A stretch of DNA of 64,000 nt. It comes from Bacteroidota bacterium (lineage in GTDB: Bacteria; Bacteroidota; Bacteroidia; Palsa-948). Where the stretch lies: NCBI GenBank assembly GCA_016195025.1, contig JACQAL010000036.1, positions 145,411 to 209,410 of the forward strand. Reading direction: 5' to 3'. The position numbers and the translations under genes are program-made. The notes beneath the pieces were generated by a model, which had not been told where the DNA came from, did not search any database, and was given only the letters and a program-made list of their open reading frames with translations. This document shows, piece by piece, positions 15,899 to 25,234 of the stretch. The stretch's first letter is position 1. Each line of letters opens with the position of its first letter.

Positions 15899-18800
15899 TT
15901 ATTTTAGTATCACTAATTTTTCAAACTGCTCAGCCGATTCGCCTGTGGCAGCGCGCACGCGTATGCGGTAAATATAAACTCCGCGCCCAATTCTGTCTCC
16001 GTAATCATCGGTGCCGTCCCAGTCAACAGGGTCGGAGCGGAAGCCCTCCATGTTCACAATCTCATGAATGTTTTTCACCACTTTTCCCGAAATGGTAAAA
16101 ATCTGAATCTGCACATCCATGTTCACGCAGCAAATATTATGTTCAAAATAAAAAGAGGTCTTTGTGGTGAAGGGGTTGGGATAATTCAGCACATGCTTGA
16201 GCGCAAGTTGGGCGGAAGTTGCCACCACAAAATCGGTGGAAGCGGTGGAAGAATTATTATACACATCCCAAACTTTTACGCCCAGCGTGTGGTGCCCTTC
16301 CGAAAGTTGCGAAAGCGGATAGCGGATGGTTCCTTTTTTATAACTGTTCATGTCTGATTCATAATAATCATTCAGCACAATGGGATGCGCATTGTCTGCA
16401 TCGAGCACTGCCGTGAGGTCATGCCCTATGCCTGTGCCGGCAGTGTTGATTCCGCTTGAATCGCTCACCACCACATAAATTTTCGGGTCGGTGTTGGTGA
16501 TTCCTCCCGAAACAAATTTTTCATTATTCAAATAAAGTTTTATTTCAGGACCTATTTTATCCTGCGCGGCAGTGGTATCGGTTCCGCCAATCACAAAGTC
16601 GGTAAAATAGCCGCTTCCGTCCTGATAGCCGTTATGCGTGAAGTAACTGATTCTTCCTTTGTCAAAATTATACGCAATGTCTTTGGGAACAATAAATGAA
16701 AAAGAAAACTTTCCGTTGGTAACGCTTGCTTTTCCTTTGAAGAGAACATTTTTCTGAAGTAAAAAAGGAAACTGCGTGTCGGCAGGATAATCATTTGCAA
16801 GCGTGGTGATTTTTGCCGCCTTGTCATACACGGTTGGAAAAATAATTCCGCTGAACCCCGAAAGAAGATTTCCGTTTTTATCGCGCACCTCTCCCTGAAT
16901 GGTAAGTTTGCTGAGTGCGCGCGCAGTGTCGGGCTGCGTAACATTTACAGCCGCTCCGTTAATAGTGGTGGTGGCAACCGTATATTGAGGATAGTTTAAT
17001 GAAAGCGCTGGGTCAGAGAGCAACGAAAAGTTGCGTTGATTTACATCTGAAGCATTCATATCTTTTTTTGTGAGCATGAATATATCGCCAAGGCGGGGCA
17101 TTTGTCCGTTGGGCATGGGAGCAAAAGCATGATTGAAAAAAGCGGTATTCAATGCCTGGTTTCCATTGGCATAAGAAACGCGCGTGGTTGTCATTAGCCC
17201 GATAGAACCGCCAATGGGATTTAAAAAAGTTAATTCTCCTGCCGAAGTTTTTGAAGGATCATCCCAAACGCTGAAGTCGCAGGTGGCAGTAAAGAAAAAC
17301 GGGAGTTTGCACTTGTTTGTCCATGATTCAATATCGTGAAGTTCAAGAATGCGCTTGTTCGACCAGCCCAATGTTCCTCCATGCCCCACATAATTCATGA
17401 TTAAACCTCCGCGGTCTATGCGGTGATTGATGGCATTGTTCACATCGGGATATCTTCCTCCGCCAGGAGTAATCACTTCCTGGTAAGCATCGCTGTAAAT
17501 TTTATCGAAGTTATAATTTTTATAACTGCCGGCAACCTGCGTTGCAAGCGCTTCAGAATTTATTTCAAAGGTATTGTCACCGTCATCGGCAACAAGGCAA
17601 ATGGTGTTTATCCAATCGCCAAAGCCGGAGCATACATCGTTCGAGCAGGAGTTTTCAGGAATAATAACGCCCGGAATACTGGTATACTTTGTAATTTTTG
17701 TTACGGCAATATCGGCTTCGCTGTTCGATTTTACAGGAATGCGCCCCACGCCAATGTCAAGCACATCGGGCGTAACATCCCAATTGCCTTCATTGCTGTC
17801 GAGTTGCCCGTAAAAATCATCCGAAGGATAGGATTTTGTAACGTCCCATGAATTTCCCGATTCATAAGCGGGAACATAATTGGTATTGTTGGAAGTTCCC
17901 TTTTGATTGTAAGAACCCCTGCCGACAATCAAAAGATATTTTGGAAGTTGAGTGGAATCGGCAGCGCGCTCGTAAAACATTCTTACAAAATCGCGGATGG
18001 AAGAAACATCCTGCGCACCGGAAGAAAACTCATTGTAGATTTCTTGTGTGGTGGCAACCGAAACCGACAAACCATCCTGCTTGCGGTGTAAATCGGCAAT
18101 GGCATTTGCCTGCGAAAGAAAAAGCGGATGCGCAACCACAATCAAATCGCTCTGTGTCATGCCGTGCAAATCCTGATTGGGAATTTTGCCTTCTGTTTTC
18201 GGAACAAGAAAAGTTTGCCCGCTGAACGCAATGAACTCCCGCAGCGAATCGGTGGGCAGCGTAAAATCAACCGAGCCGCCTGAAAAATTTATATCCTGAA
18301 GTTTTACATCGAACGGGTGGGTTACATCCCAAACTTTTACTGAAGACGTAGCATTCGATAAAATAAACTTTGAAACATTTCCTGCTTTCACCGAACCTGC
18401 ATCGCGGAAAATCATCTCGCTTCCGTTCAAAGAAAGATTTCTTCTTGCGTTTACTTCAATATAATCCAGCCAGCCGATGGCAGGCGAAGGAGTAACTTTT
18501 GTAATCGTGACGGGAATAGTGGAAGAAGAAGAAAAACAACTCAGTGTGTCGGATGTATAATTATAATAAGTACCATAAATATTTCCCGTGTTCACACCCG
18601 CAATGCTGAAAGAGGAAGAAGCGCCACCGGCACTCCAGGAGAAATCGGTATTGCCCGCCTGTGAATCTCTTCGTGCCGATGTTTCCACTTTTACATAAGG
18701 ACACGCGGTAGTTACAATATTAGGGAAATTAAAATTGAACGTATAAGAAGTGGTGATGTCAAAAATTTCTCCGAGCCATTTTCTTCCCGACTTAATCGGA

Positions 18801-19810
18801 TTGTTGAGTTCGAGGTGGTGAAACTGGTAATCGTCAAAAGAGATGATGGTGTTGGTATGAGAAAGCGCTGAAGAATTCTGCAGGGAAATTCTTTTTCCGC
18901 TTCCGGGCAAATCGGCTGCAATAAAATAATAAGTTGTATCGGAATAAATATTCAGGTTATGATGAAACCATTTGTCCAGCGCGGAGTAAGCCCATCGGTG
19001 CTGCGATTGCCCGTAAAATAAAATGTAATCTGCCGAATCAAATTTTCCGTTATTGTTCTGGTCGAAAATATCAATGGCGTTTTCCTGCAAATCATCATAA
19101 CGGAATTTGTTGTTTGCAAAGGACAGCTGTCCTCCGCCATTTCCATAAAGGCGAATGGCAGAAGTGGAAAGTGAATCCATTTCCACTCCTAAGTTTTTAA
19201 GGAATGCAACATCCATTTTATAAATTCCATCCGCCATCACGGCAATTTTATACCATTTGCCGTTTGCAAGAACAGAATTTGCAGCATACGTTTTGGGAGC
19301 AGGATTTATCTTGTTGGGGGTTTCTTTCGGAATAACCTGCAGCGAAAAAGAAATTAACTTTTCATAATTGCCGGTTGTTTTATTTTTTCTAATGGGAATG
19401 AACTGCACATACGCATACGGCTTCTTTTTAATCATAGAAAAAGTTGCCGCGGGAACAATTTCATCTGAAATAATATTTTTTATGGAAGCATTGTATCTTT
19501 CCACCGCCTTTTTTTCTTCTTCATTCAACAGCTGAAACTGAGCATTGAAAATTTTCACATCGGCTGAAAAAGAATTTAGCGGAAGGGAATATCTTTCCAC
19601 ATAAACAGGAAAAAGATGGTTGCTGAAATCGCGCTGCGCGCCAAAGAAATTTAATAACGAATGTTTTTCTTTACCGGGAAATTCTTCAACAGAAATTTTT
19701 TGCCATAAAATATTTTTCTGCCCCTCGCTTTCATATAAAGAAGAATTTCTGTTTTGAGAAAAAGAAATTTGAAACAAGACAAGAAAAAAAATAAAAAACG
19801 GATTTTTCAT
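15899..19810 (-). CDS. porU: Type IX secretion sortase PorU (C25 peptidase)
   Basis: PorU is the cell-surface C25 cysteine peptidase that cleaves T9SS signal domains and attaches cargo to lipopolysaccharide. The frame begins with a TTG at 19831, but the ATG at 19810 starts the signal peptide and follows a TACATTTG box by 18 bases, so it is preferred (1303 residues). The catalytic pair is visible: His810 in VGHGG and Cys844 in FTATCDFS. The C-terminus (about 1215-1303) is a T9SS-type domain, NYPNPFTTKTSFYF through GVYIYRIRV. It heads the porU-porV-ispF run and diverges from porP. Confidence 0.95.
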   Translation of the reverse strand: MKNPFFIFFLVLFQISFSQNRNSSLYESEGQKNILWQKISVEEFPGKEKHSLLNFFGAQRDFSNHLFPVYVERYSLPLNSFSADVKIFNAQFQLLNEEEKKAVERYNASIKNIISDEIVPAATFSMIKKKPYAYVQFIPIRKNKTTGNYEKLISFSLQVIPKETPNKINPAPKTYAANSVLANGKWYKIAVMADGIYKMDVAFLKNLGVEMDSLSTSAIRLYGNGGGQLSFANNKFRYDDLQENAIDIFDQNNNGKFDSADYILFYGQSQHRWAYSALDKWFHHNLNIYSDTTYYFIAADLPGSGKRISLQNSSALSHTNTIISFDDYQFHHLELNNPIKSGRKWLGEIFDITTSYTFNFNFPNIVTTACPYVKVETSARRDSQAGNTDFSWSAGGASSSFSIAGVNTGNIYGTYYNYTSDTLSCFSSSSTIPVTITKVTPSPAIGWLDYIEVNARRNLSLNGSEMIFRDAGSVKAGNVSKFILSNATSSVKVWDVTHPFDVKLQDINFSGGSVDFTLPTDSLREFIAFSGQTFLVPKTEGKIPNQDLHGMTQSDLIVVAHPLFLSQANAIADLHRKQDGLSVSVATTQEIYNEFSSGAQDVSSIRDFVRMFYERAADSTQLPKYLLIVGRGSYNQKGTSNNTNYVPAYESGNSWDVTKSYPSDDFYGQLDSNEGNWDVTPDVLDIGVGRIPVKSNSEADIAVTKITKYTSIPGVIIPENSCSNDVCSGFGDWINTICLVADDGDNTFEINSEALATQVAGSYKNYNFDKIYSDAYQEVITPGGGRYPDVNNAINHRIDRGGLIMNYVGHGGTLGWSNKRILELHDIESWTNKCKLPFFFTATCDFSVWDDPSKTSAGELTFLNPIGGSIGLMTTTRVSYANGNQALNTAFFNHAFAPMPNGQMPRLGDIFMLTKKDMNASDVNQRNFSLLSDPALSLNYPQYTVATTTINGAAVNVTQPDTARALSKLTIQGEVRDKNGNLLSGFSGIIFPTVYDKAAKITTLANDYPADTQFPFLLQKNVLFKGKASVTNGKFSFSFIVPKDIAYNFDKGRISYFTHNGYQDGSGYFTDFVIGGTDTTAAQDKIGPEIKLYLNNEKFVSGGITNTDPKIYVVVSDSSGINTAGTGIGHDLTAVLDADNAHPIVLNDYYESDMNSYKKGTIRYPLSQLSEGHHTLGVKVWDVYNNSSTASTDFVVATSAQLALKHVLNYPNPFTTKTSFYFEHNICCVNMDVQIQIFTISGKVVKNIHEIVNMEGFRSDPVDWDGTDDYGDRIGRGVYIYRIRVRAATGESAEQFEKLVILK

Positions 19811-19828
19811 TGTTTCTGCTAAAAATTT

Positions 19829-19836
19829 CAAATGTA
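19829..19836 (-). promoter_or_regulatory. TACATTTG -7 box of porU
   Basis: The plus-strand CAAATGTA reads TACATTTG towards porU, 18 bases before the ATG at 19810. It overlaps the TTG-initiated extension and so argues against that longer start. No -33 TTTG at 19-21 bases. Confidence 0.5.
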
Positions 19837-19888
19837 GTTTATTTTTTTCACGATTTTGAAAGATTTAAGAGTAATTAAAAAACCTTAA

Positions 19889-19919
19889 TTTGCCTTTTTA
19901 AATATTATTAATACCTTTG
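19889..19919 (+). promoter_or_regulatory. Near-consensus Bacteroidota promoter for porP-gldJ
   Basis: TTTG at 19889-19892, then exactly 19 bases, then TACCTTTG at 19912-19919. This is the textbook -33/-7 arrangement. Transcription would begin about 19926, giving a leader of about 120 bases before porP. Confidence 0.8.
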
Positions 19920-19962
19920 TAGTTCGACAAGTTTTTGAATTTGGAATATTGTGAACATCGCC

Positions 19963-19976
19963 CCAACGAAAGTTGG
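19963..19976 (+). other. GNRA-type hairpin in the porP leader
   Basis: CCAAC-GAAA-GTTGG forms a 5-bp stem capped by a GAAA tetraloop in the long 5-prime leader. Downstream is an eight-codon open frame (19990-20016) with a weak GGAG before it. Whether either is functional is unknown. Confidence 0.4.
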
Positions 19977-20047
19977 AGAATAATATTTTATGCCATTAAA
20001 ATTTTTTTGCTCTTAACGCGTATATTGAAAAAAAAATAAACGGAAGT

Positions 20048-21007
20048 ATGAATAAGTTTTTACTCGCTCTTGCTGTAATTGTTTCTTATTTTTCTTTTGA
20101 TAATAGAGTCAATGCGCAAGACCCGCACTTTACCCAGTTTTATGCAAACCCCATTTATCTGAATCCTGCATTTGCCGGAAGCCACCGCTGCCCCCGGATT
20201 ATTTTTAATTACCGCAATCAGTGGCCTAATATTTCAGGAACATTTATTACAACAAGTTTTTCGTATGATATGCGCGTTGAGGCATTATCCGGAGGATTGG
20301 GAATTCATTTTCTGAATGACCGCGCAGGACAAGGCACCATGAGCATTACCCGTTTCAGCGCCATGTATGCTTACCAACTGGCAATTACCCGCGAATTCTC
20401 TATGGCATTCGGGCTTGAAGCAACCTACGGACAGAAAAAACTCGATTGGTCAAAACTTACTTTTGGCGATCAGATTGACCCCAAATACGGATTCATTTAT
20501 CAAACGCTTGAAACAAAAAATCAGCAAGTGGTTTCTTATCCCGATTTTTCTGCAGGTGTGCTTGGATTCAGCAAACGGTTTTATGCCGGCTTTGCCGTGT
20601 TTCATCTTACTCAACCTGACGAAGCATTCATATACACAAACAGCCCTCTTCCCATGAAATATACAGGACACGTTGGCGCAGTAATTCCTCTTGACGGCAG
20701 ATATGGCAACTCCAACATTTCTCCGAATATTATTTATCAGCAGCAACAAGATTTTCGCGAACTGAATCTCGGGCTTTATATTTCGAAAGGACCGATGGTG
20801 GGCGGACTGTGGTATAGAAATCAGGATGCAGTGGTTGCTTTAATTGGTTTTCAGCAAGACCCCGTGAAAATGGGATATAGTTATGACATTACTGTTTCAA
20901 AATTAGGAATAGTAACTGCGGGCTCACACGAAATTTCGTTCCAACTTCTTTTTAAATGCAGGCCGCGCCATAAAAAGTTCAGAACTGTAAGTTGTCCTTC
21001 TTTCTGA
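20048..21007 (+). CDS. porP: PorP/SprF family T9SS outer-membrane protein
   Basis: PorP/SprF proteins are outer-membrane barrels partnering T9SS machinery or anchoring specific cargo. The 319-residue product has a signal peptide (1-23). The family start is QDPHFTQFYANPIYLNPAFAGS, and AGQGTMSITRFSAMYAYQL follows. The rest is barrel-like. It may be either the core PorP of the PorK-L-M-N machine or a cargo-specific SprF. Its place upstream of gldJ does not decide this. It has its own strong promoter and a structured leader. Confidence 0.92.
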   Translation: MNKFLLALAVIVSYFSFDNRVNAQDPHFTQFYANPIYLNPAFAGSHRCPRIIFNYRNQWPNISGTFITTSFSYDMRVEALSGGLGIHFLNDRAGQGTMSITRFSAMYAYQLAITREFSMAFGLEATYGQKKLDWSKLTFGDQIDPKYGFIYQTLETKNQQVVSYPDFSAGVLGFSKRFYAGFAVFHLTQPDEAFIYTNSPLPMKYTGHVGAVIPLDGRYGNSNISPNIIYQQQQDFRELNLGLYISKGPMVGGLWYRNQDAVVALIGFQQDPVKMGYSYDITVSKLGIVTAGSHEISFQLLFKCRPRHKKFRTVSCPSF

Positions 21008-21073
21008 TTCATCATAAAATATTTTAACAATAGTTTCGTTAGCGATTTATTTAAGAAGCATAAAAATCAAAAT

Positions 21074-22654
21074 ATGAAAACACTCACAAAAATCACACAG
21101 GTTATTCTCCTTGCCGGAGGAATTGTTTTTGTTTCATCGTGCGGAAAGGAAACTTCTCCTATTACAGGATGGAATTACAACGATGCCGCCAACGGAGGAT
21201 TTGAAGTTCTTCCTTATGCCGAACAGGAAACAGGTCCCGGGCTTGTCCTTATTGAAGGCGGAACATTTACAATGGGGCGCGTGGAGCAGGATGTAAATTA
21301 CGACTGGAACACCATTCCCCGCAGGGTAACCGTTTCGTCTTTTTACATGGATGAAACCGAAATCAGAAACCTTGATTACCTTGAATACCTGCACTGGCTC
21401 AACAGGATTTATGCATCTGATGAAACCTTTTACGAAATTTATAAAAGAGCGCTTCCCGATACATTGGTATGGAGGTCGCGCCTTGCATACAACGAGCCCT
21501 ATGTTGAATATTATTTGCGCCATCCTTCTTATCGCGATTATCCGGTAGTGGGAATAAATTGGTTGCAGGCAAGTGATTTTTGTGTTTGGCGAACCGACCG
21601 CGTGAATGAATACATTCTCATCCGCGAAGGAATTCTCGATTGGGATTTGGGACAAAGTTTGGCGAATAATTTTAATACCGATGCTTACCTTTCCGGAAAA
21701 TACGAAGGCGTAGTTAAGCAATTAATTCCCCGCCCGGATGGAACAGAAAGAAAAGTTCGCATGGAGGATGGGATTCTTTTGCCAAAGTATCGCCTTCCTA
21801 CCGAAGCCGAGTGGGAATTTGCATCTTATGGATTAATTGGAAACACAGTGGAAGGACGTATTTTGAAAAGACGCCTTTATCCATGGAACGGTCACGCAGT
21901 TCGTAATCCGAATGATAAATTCATAGGAGATTTTATGGGGAACTTTGTAATTACAGGAGGTGATTACATGGGGATTGCAGGCCGCTTGAATGATGCTGCA
22001 GATATTACCGCTCCTGTTTATTCCTACTGGCCCAATGATTACGGATTATATAACATGGCCGGCAACGTAAGCGAATGGGTAATGGACGTATATCGCCCGC
22101 TTTCTTATATGGACATGGATGACTTCCGCCCTTTCCGCGGAAATGTTTTTAAAACTGCTATGAAAGATGAAGATGGAATTATGGTTGACCAAGGCGACTC
22201 ATTGCTTTACGATGCCGACAGCAATCTTATCAGCCGCCCGGGAATGGTTAAGATGCGCGATGTGGATACTAAATACAAAGAAGACCATCTTGACGAGCGC
22301 AGAAATTATAAGTATGCGGATAATATCAACTATCACGATGGAGACCATCCATCGAGCATTAAATATAATGAAGATGCCCCTACTTCTGACAGAGAAGCAA
22401 ATTTTGAAATGTACCAATACCCGGTTCGCAAAGGAGAATATCCGGATGTTAATCCGAAAGAAGCATATCAAATGTCTCTCGTTAACAATAAAGCCCACGT
22501 ATATAAAGGGGGTTCATGGAGAGACAGGGCATATTGGATGGTTCCTGCAACACGAAGATTTCTTGACCAGCGCCAGGCAAAAGATTGCATTGGATTCCGT
22601 TGTGCAATGGCGCGCGTGGGAAGCCCGCAGGGAATGGGGACCAAGAAAAAATAA
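21074..22654 (+). CDS. gldJ: GldJ lipoprotein of the gliding/T9SS machinery
   Basis: GldJ is an outer-membrane-associated lipoprotein needed for T9SS stability and gliding in Flavobacterium. The 526-residue product has a lipobox (VSSC, Cys23). A formylglycine-enzyme/sulfatase-modifying fold (about 55-515) shows GLVLIEGGTFTMGRVEQDV, YRLPTEAEWEFAS, GNVSEWVMDVYRP and GSWRDRAYW. The opening ITGWNYNDAANGGF and FYMDETEIRNLDYLEYL fit GldJ better than GldK, and the murF neighbour on the 3-prime side is the usual gldJ context. It lies 66 bases after porP without a new promoter box, so they are probably one transcript, ended at 22676-22709. Confidence 0.92.
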   Translation: MKTLTKITQVILLAGGIVFVSSCGKETSPITGWNYNDAANGGFEVLPYAEQETGPGLVLIEGGTFTMGRVEQDVNYDWNTIPRRVTVSSFYMDETEIRNLDYLEYLHWLNRIYASDETFYEIYKRALPDTLVWRSRLAYNEPYVEYYLRHPSYRDYPVVGINWLQASDFCVWRTDRVNEYILIREGILDWDLGQSLANNFNTDAYLSGKYEGVVKQLIPRPDGTERKVRMEDGILLPKYRLPTEAEWEFASYGLIGNTVEGRILKRRLYPWNGHAVRNPNDKFIGDFMGNFVITGGDYMGIAGRLNDAADITAPVYSYWPNDYGLYNMAGNVSEWVMDVYRPLSYMDMDDFRPFRGNVFKTAMKDEDGIMVDQGDSLLYDADSNLISRPGMVKMRDVDTKYKEDHLDERRNYKYADNINYHDGDHPSSIKYNEDAPTSDREANFEMYQYPVRKGEYPDVNPKEAYQMSLVNNKAHVYKGGSWRDRAYWMVPATRRFLDQRQAKDCIGFRCAMARVGSPQGMGTKKK

Positions 22655-22675
22655 TTGGCAAACAGAATAATAAAT

Positions 22676-22709
22676 AAATCCCGTTACAAATTTGTAGCGG
22701 GATTTTTTG
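22676..22709 (+). terminator. Terminator of porP-gldJ
   Basis: 15-base arms at 22676-22690 and 22691-22705 (AAATCCCG... / ...CGGGATTT) pair with one mismatch and run into TTTTTT. A candidate -33 TTTG for murF lies in the right arm. Confidence 0.85.
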
Positions 22710-22715
22710 TTTGTC

Positions 22716-22723
22716 TACCTTTG
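22716..22723 (+). promoter_or_regulatory. TACCTTTG -7 box of murF, 7 bases before the ATG
   Basis: TACCTTTG is followed by TATTCTT and ATG (22731). A TTTG at 22691-22694 gives a 21-base spacer. A start about 7 bases after the box would fall on or next to the ATG, so the murF mRNA is probably leaderless. Confidence 0.65.
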
Positions 22724-22730
22724 TATTCTT

Positions 22731-24038
22731 ATGAAGTTTCCAGAAATATCTAAACTTTACTCTCTCTTCCGGGATTTTCCGCAGGTAGTTACTGATAGCC
22801 GAAAGGCAACTTCCAATTCTATTTTCTTTGCATTGAAAGGAGAAAATTTTAACGGTAACCAGTTTGCAGAAATTGCTTTGAACCAGGGTTGTGCCTATGC
22901 AGTAATTGACGAAGAAAAATTTTATAAAGGCGAACGATATATTCTTGTGAATGATTCTCTGAAAACTTTGCAGGAGCTGGCAAAGTTTCATAGGGGGAAA
23001 TTAAAAATTCCGTTCATCGCAATTACCGGCAGCAACGGCAAAACAACCACGAAAGAATTAATAAAATCTGTTCTGTCAAAAAAATTTAAAACACTCGCGA
23101 CAGAAGGAAACCTGAATAATCATATTGGAGTTCCTCTTACAATTCTTTCTATAACATCTGAGATTGAAATAGTCATCATTGAAATGGGCGCAAATCATAC
23201 AGGAGAAATTGCGATGTTGTGTGAAATTGCAAATCCTGATTATGGGCTCATCACCAATATTGGCAAAGCTCACATAGGCGAATTCGGAAGTTTTGGAAAC
23301 ATTGTGAAAGCAAAATCTGAACTATATGATTTCATCCGAAAGAAAAACGGAAAAGTTTTTATCAATACTGAAAATGATTTGCTGATGAAAAATGCCGAAG
23401 GAATAGAAAAGATTTCTTATGGGAATTCTGAAAACAATTTTTCTCAATGTGAATTTATTGAAGCCAATCCGAATTTGAAAGTGAAATATGAAAATGAAAT
23501 TATTTCTTCCAATCTTATCGGCAAATACAATTTTGAAAATATTTCTGCAGCAATTTGTATAGGAAAATATTTTGGCATTGACGATAAAAAAATAAAAGAG
23601 GCGATTGAAGAATATGTTCCGTCTAACAACCGCTCTCAAGCGGTTCAGACAAAAAATAATTCCCTGATTCTTGATGCCTATAATGCAAACCCCTCCAGTA
23701 TGCAGGCAGCTTTAGGAAATTTTTATGATATGGAAGGAGAAAACAAGTGGCTCATACTGGGAGATATGCTGGAACTTGGCAAATATGAAACCGAAGAACA
23801 CGCAACTATTCTGAAACAAATTGCAGAGAAAAAATTTCAGAATGTTATTTTAGTAGGAGAAAGATTTTCAAAAGCAGTTTCAGAATTAAAAATTTCTTTC
23901 CCGAATCTTTTTCTTTTTAAAACTTCGGATGAACTTTCTGAAAAATTAAAATCCGATTCTCCAATAAAAAATTCTTCCCTTATTTTAATTAAAGGTTCCC
24001 GCGGAATGAAACTAGAAAAAGTGGTGGAATTTCTTTAA
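22731..24038 (+). CDS. murF: UDP-N-acetylmuramoyl-tripeptide--D-alanyl-D-alanine ligase
   Basis: Cytosolic ATP-dependent ligase that adds D-Ala-D-Ala to the muropeptide precursor. The ATG at 22731 is chosen over the open frame from 22707, because the promoter box lies inside that extension. The 435-residue product has the substrate-binding N-domain with VTDSRKATSNSIFFALKGE (20-38). The ATP loop TGSNGKTTTKE comes at 99-109, followed by EGNLNNHIGVPLT, EMGANHTGEI and DAYNANPSSM. The stop overlaps the end of the convergent acyl-CoA dehydrogenase gene by 4 bases. Confidence 0.97.
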   Translation: MKFPEISKLYSLFRDFPQVVTDSRKATSNSIFFALKGENFNGNQFAEIALNQGCAYAVIDEEKFYKGERYILVNDSLKTLQELAKFHRGKLKIPFIAITGSNGKTTTKELIKSVLSKKFKTLATEGNLNNHIGVPLTILSITSEIEIVIIEMGANHTGEIAMLCEIANPDYGLITNIGKAHIGEFGSFGNIVKAKSELYDFIRKKNGKVFINTENDLLMKNAEGIEKISYGNSENNFSQCEFIEANPNLKVKYENEIISSNLIGKYNFENISAAICIGKYFGIDDKKIKEAIEEYVPSNNRSQAVQTKNNSLILDAYNANPSSMQAALGNFYDMEGENKWLILGDMLELGKYETEEHATILKQIAEKKFQNVILVGERFSKAVSELKISFPNLFLFKTSDELSEKLKSDSPIKNSSLILIKGSRGMKLEKVVEFL

Positions 24039-25174
24039 GCAAGCACCGAGCGCGAAATCACAATCTTCTGTACTTCAGTTGTGCCTTCGTATATCTGCGT
24101 AATCTTTGCATCGCGCATCAAACGCTCCACGTGATATTCTTTTACAAAACCATACCCACCGTGAACCTGCACAGCTTCCACAGTAGTTTCCATAGCTACT
24201 CTTGATGCATAAACTTTTGCCATCGCGCTCGCTGTTCCGTAATCTTCGTGGCGGTCTTTGAGCCACGCTGCTTTCAGGCAAAGCAATCGTGCCGCTTCAA
24301 TTTCTGTCGCCATATCGGCAAGCTTAAATTGTATCGCCTGGTGATTTGAAATTGTTTTTCCGAATGCTTTTCTTTCTTTGGAGTAAGCGAGAGCAAGTTC
24401 ATAGGCGCCCGAAGCAATTCCGAGGGCCTGCGCGGCAATTCCGATTCTTCCACCCGCTAAAGTTTTCATAGCGAACTTGAATCCGAAACCATCTTCGCCA
24501 ATGCGATTTGCTTTGGGAACTTTTACATTCGTGAACATCAGCGAGTGCGTATCGCTTCCGCGAATTCCAAGTTTATCTTCTTTCTTTCCTACTTGAAAAC
24601 CTTGCATTCCTTTTTCCACAATCAAACAATTAATTCCTTTATGTCCTTTTTCAGGATGTGTTTGCGCCATCACAAGATAAACGGAAGCTGTTCCTCCGTT
24701 CGTGATCCAGTTTTTAATTCCGTTCAGCAAATAATAATCGCCTTTATCTTCCGCAGTGGTTTTTTGCGAAGTGGCATCGCTACCCGCTTCCGGTTCGCTC
24801 AGACAAAATGCGCCAATGATTCCTCCTTTCGCAAGCGGAACCAAATATTTTTGTTTCTGTTCTTCCGTTCCAAAGGCTTCAAGTCCCCAGCACACCAGCG
24901 AATTGTTCACGCTCATCACCACCGAAGCAGAAGCATCCACTTTAGAAATTTCCTCCATCGCCAGCACGTATGAAATTGTATCCATTCCCCCGCCTCCGTA
25001 TTTCGGGTCAACCATCATTCCGAGAAAACCAAGTTGCCCAAGTTGTTTAATTTCTTCCGTGGGAAATTTTTGTTTGTCATCGCGCTCGATTACACCCGGC
25101 TTTAAAACTTCCTGAGCGAAATCATGCGCGGCTTTTTGCACGGAAAGATGTTCTTCTGATAATTCAAACTTCAT
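24035..25174 (-). CDS. Acyl-CoA dehydrogenase (short/medium-chain type)
   Basis: FAD enzyme that oxidises acyl-CoA to enoyl-CoA in beta-oxidation or amino-acid breakdown, passing electrons to electron transfer flavoprotein. The 379-residue length, the FCLSEPEAGSDATS flavin loop, GNGIKNWITNG-like and ERKAFG segments, and the catalytic Glu363 in QIYEGTTEVQ are typical. Similarity is closest in feel to butyryl/short-chain enzymes, but chain length cannot be fixed by eye. It is transcribed away from anmK across a 60-base gap containing ACGAATAT direct repeats. Confidence 0.93.
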   Translation of the reverse strand: MKFELSEEHLSVQKAAHDFAQEVLKPGVIERDDKQKFPTEEIKQLGQLGFLGMMVDPKYGGGGMDTISYVLAMEEISKVDASASVVMSVNNSLVCWGLEAFGTEEQKQKYLVPLAKGGIIGAFCLSEPEAGSDATSQKTTAEDKGDYYLLNGIKNWITNGGTASVYLVMAQTHPEKGHKGINCLIVEKGMQGFQVGKKEDKLGIRGSDTHSLMFTNVKVPKANRIGEDGFGFKFAMKTLAGGRIGIAAQALGIASGAYELALAYSKERKAFGKTISNHQAIQFKLADMATEIEAARLLCLKAAWLKDRHEDYGTASAMAKVYASRVAMETTVEAVQVHGGYGFVKEYHVERLMRDAKITQIYEGTTEVQKIVISRSVLA

Positions 25175-25234
25175 AGGTGCGAATATCGAATTTCTTACGA
25201 ATATACGAATATCACTTATTAGTAATTTAGCGAT

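Noticed and set aside
22707-22730. Longer murF start
   Set aside because: It would include the promoter box, and the ATG at 22731 fits MurF.
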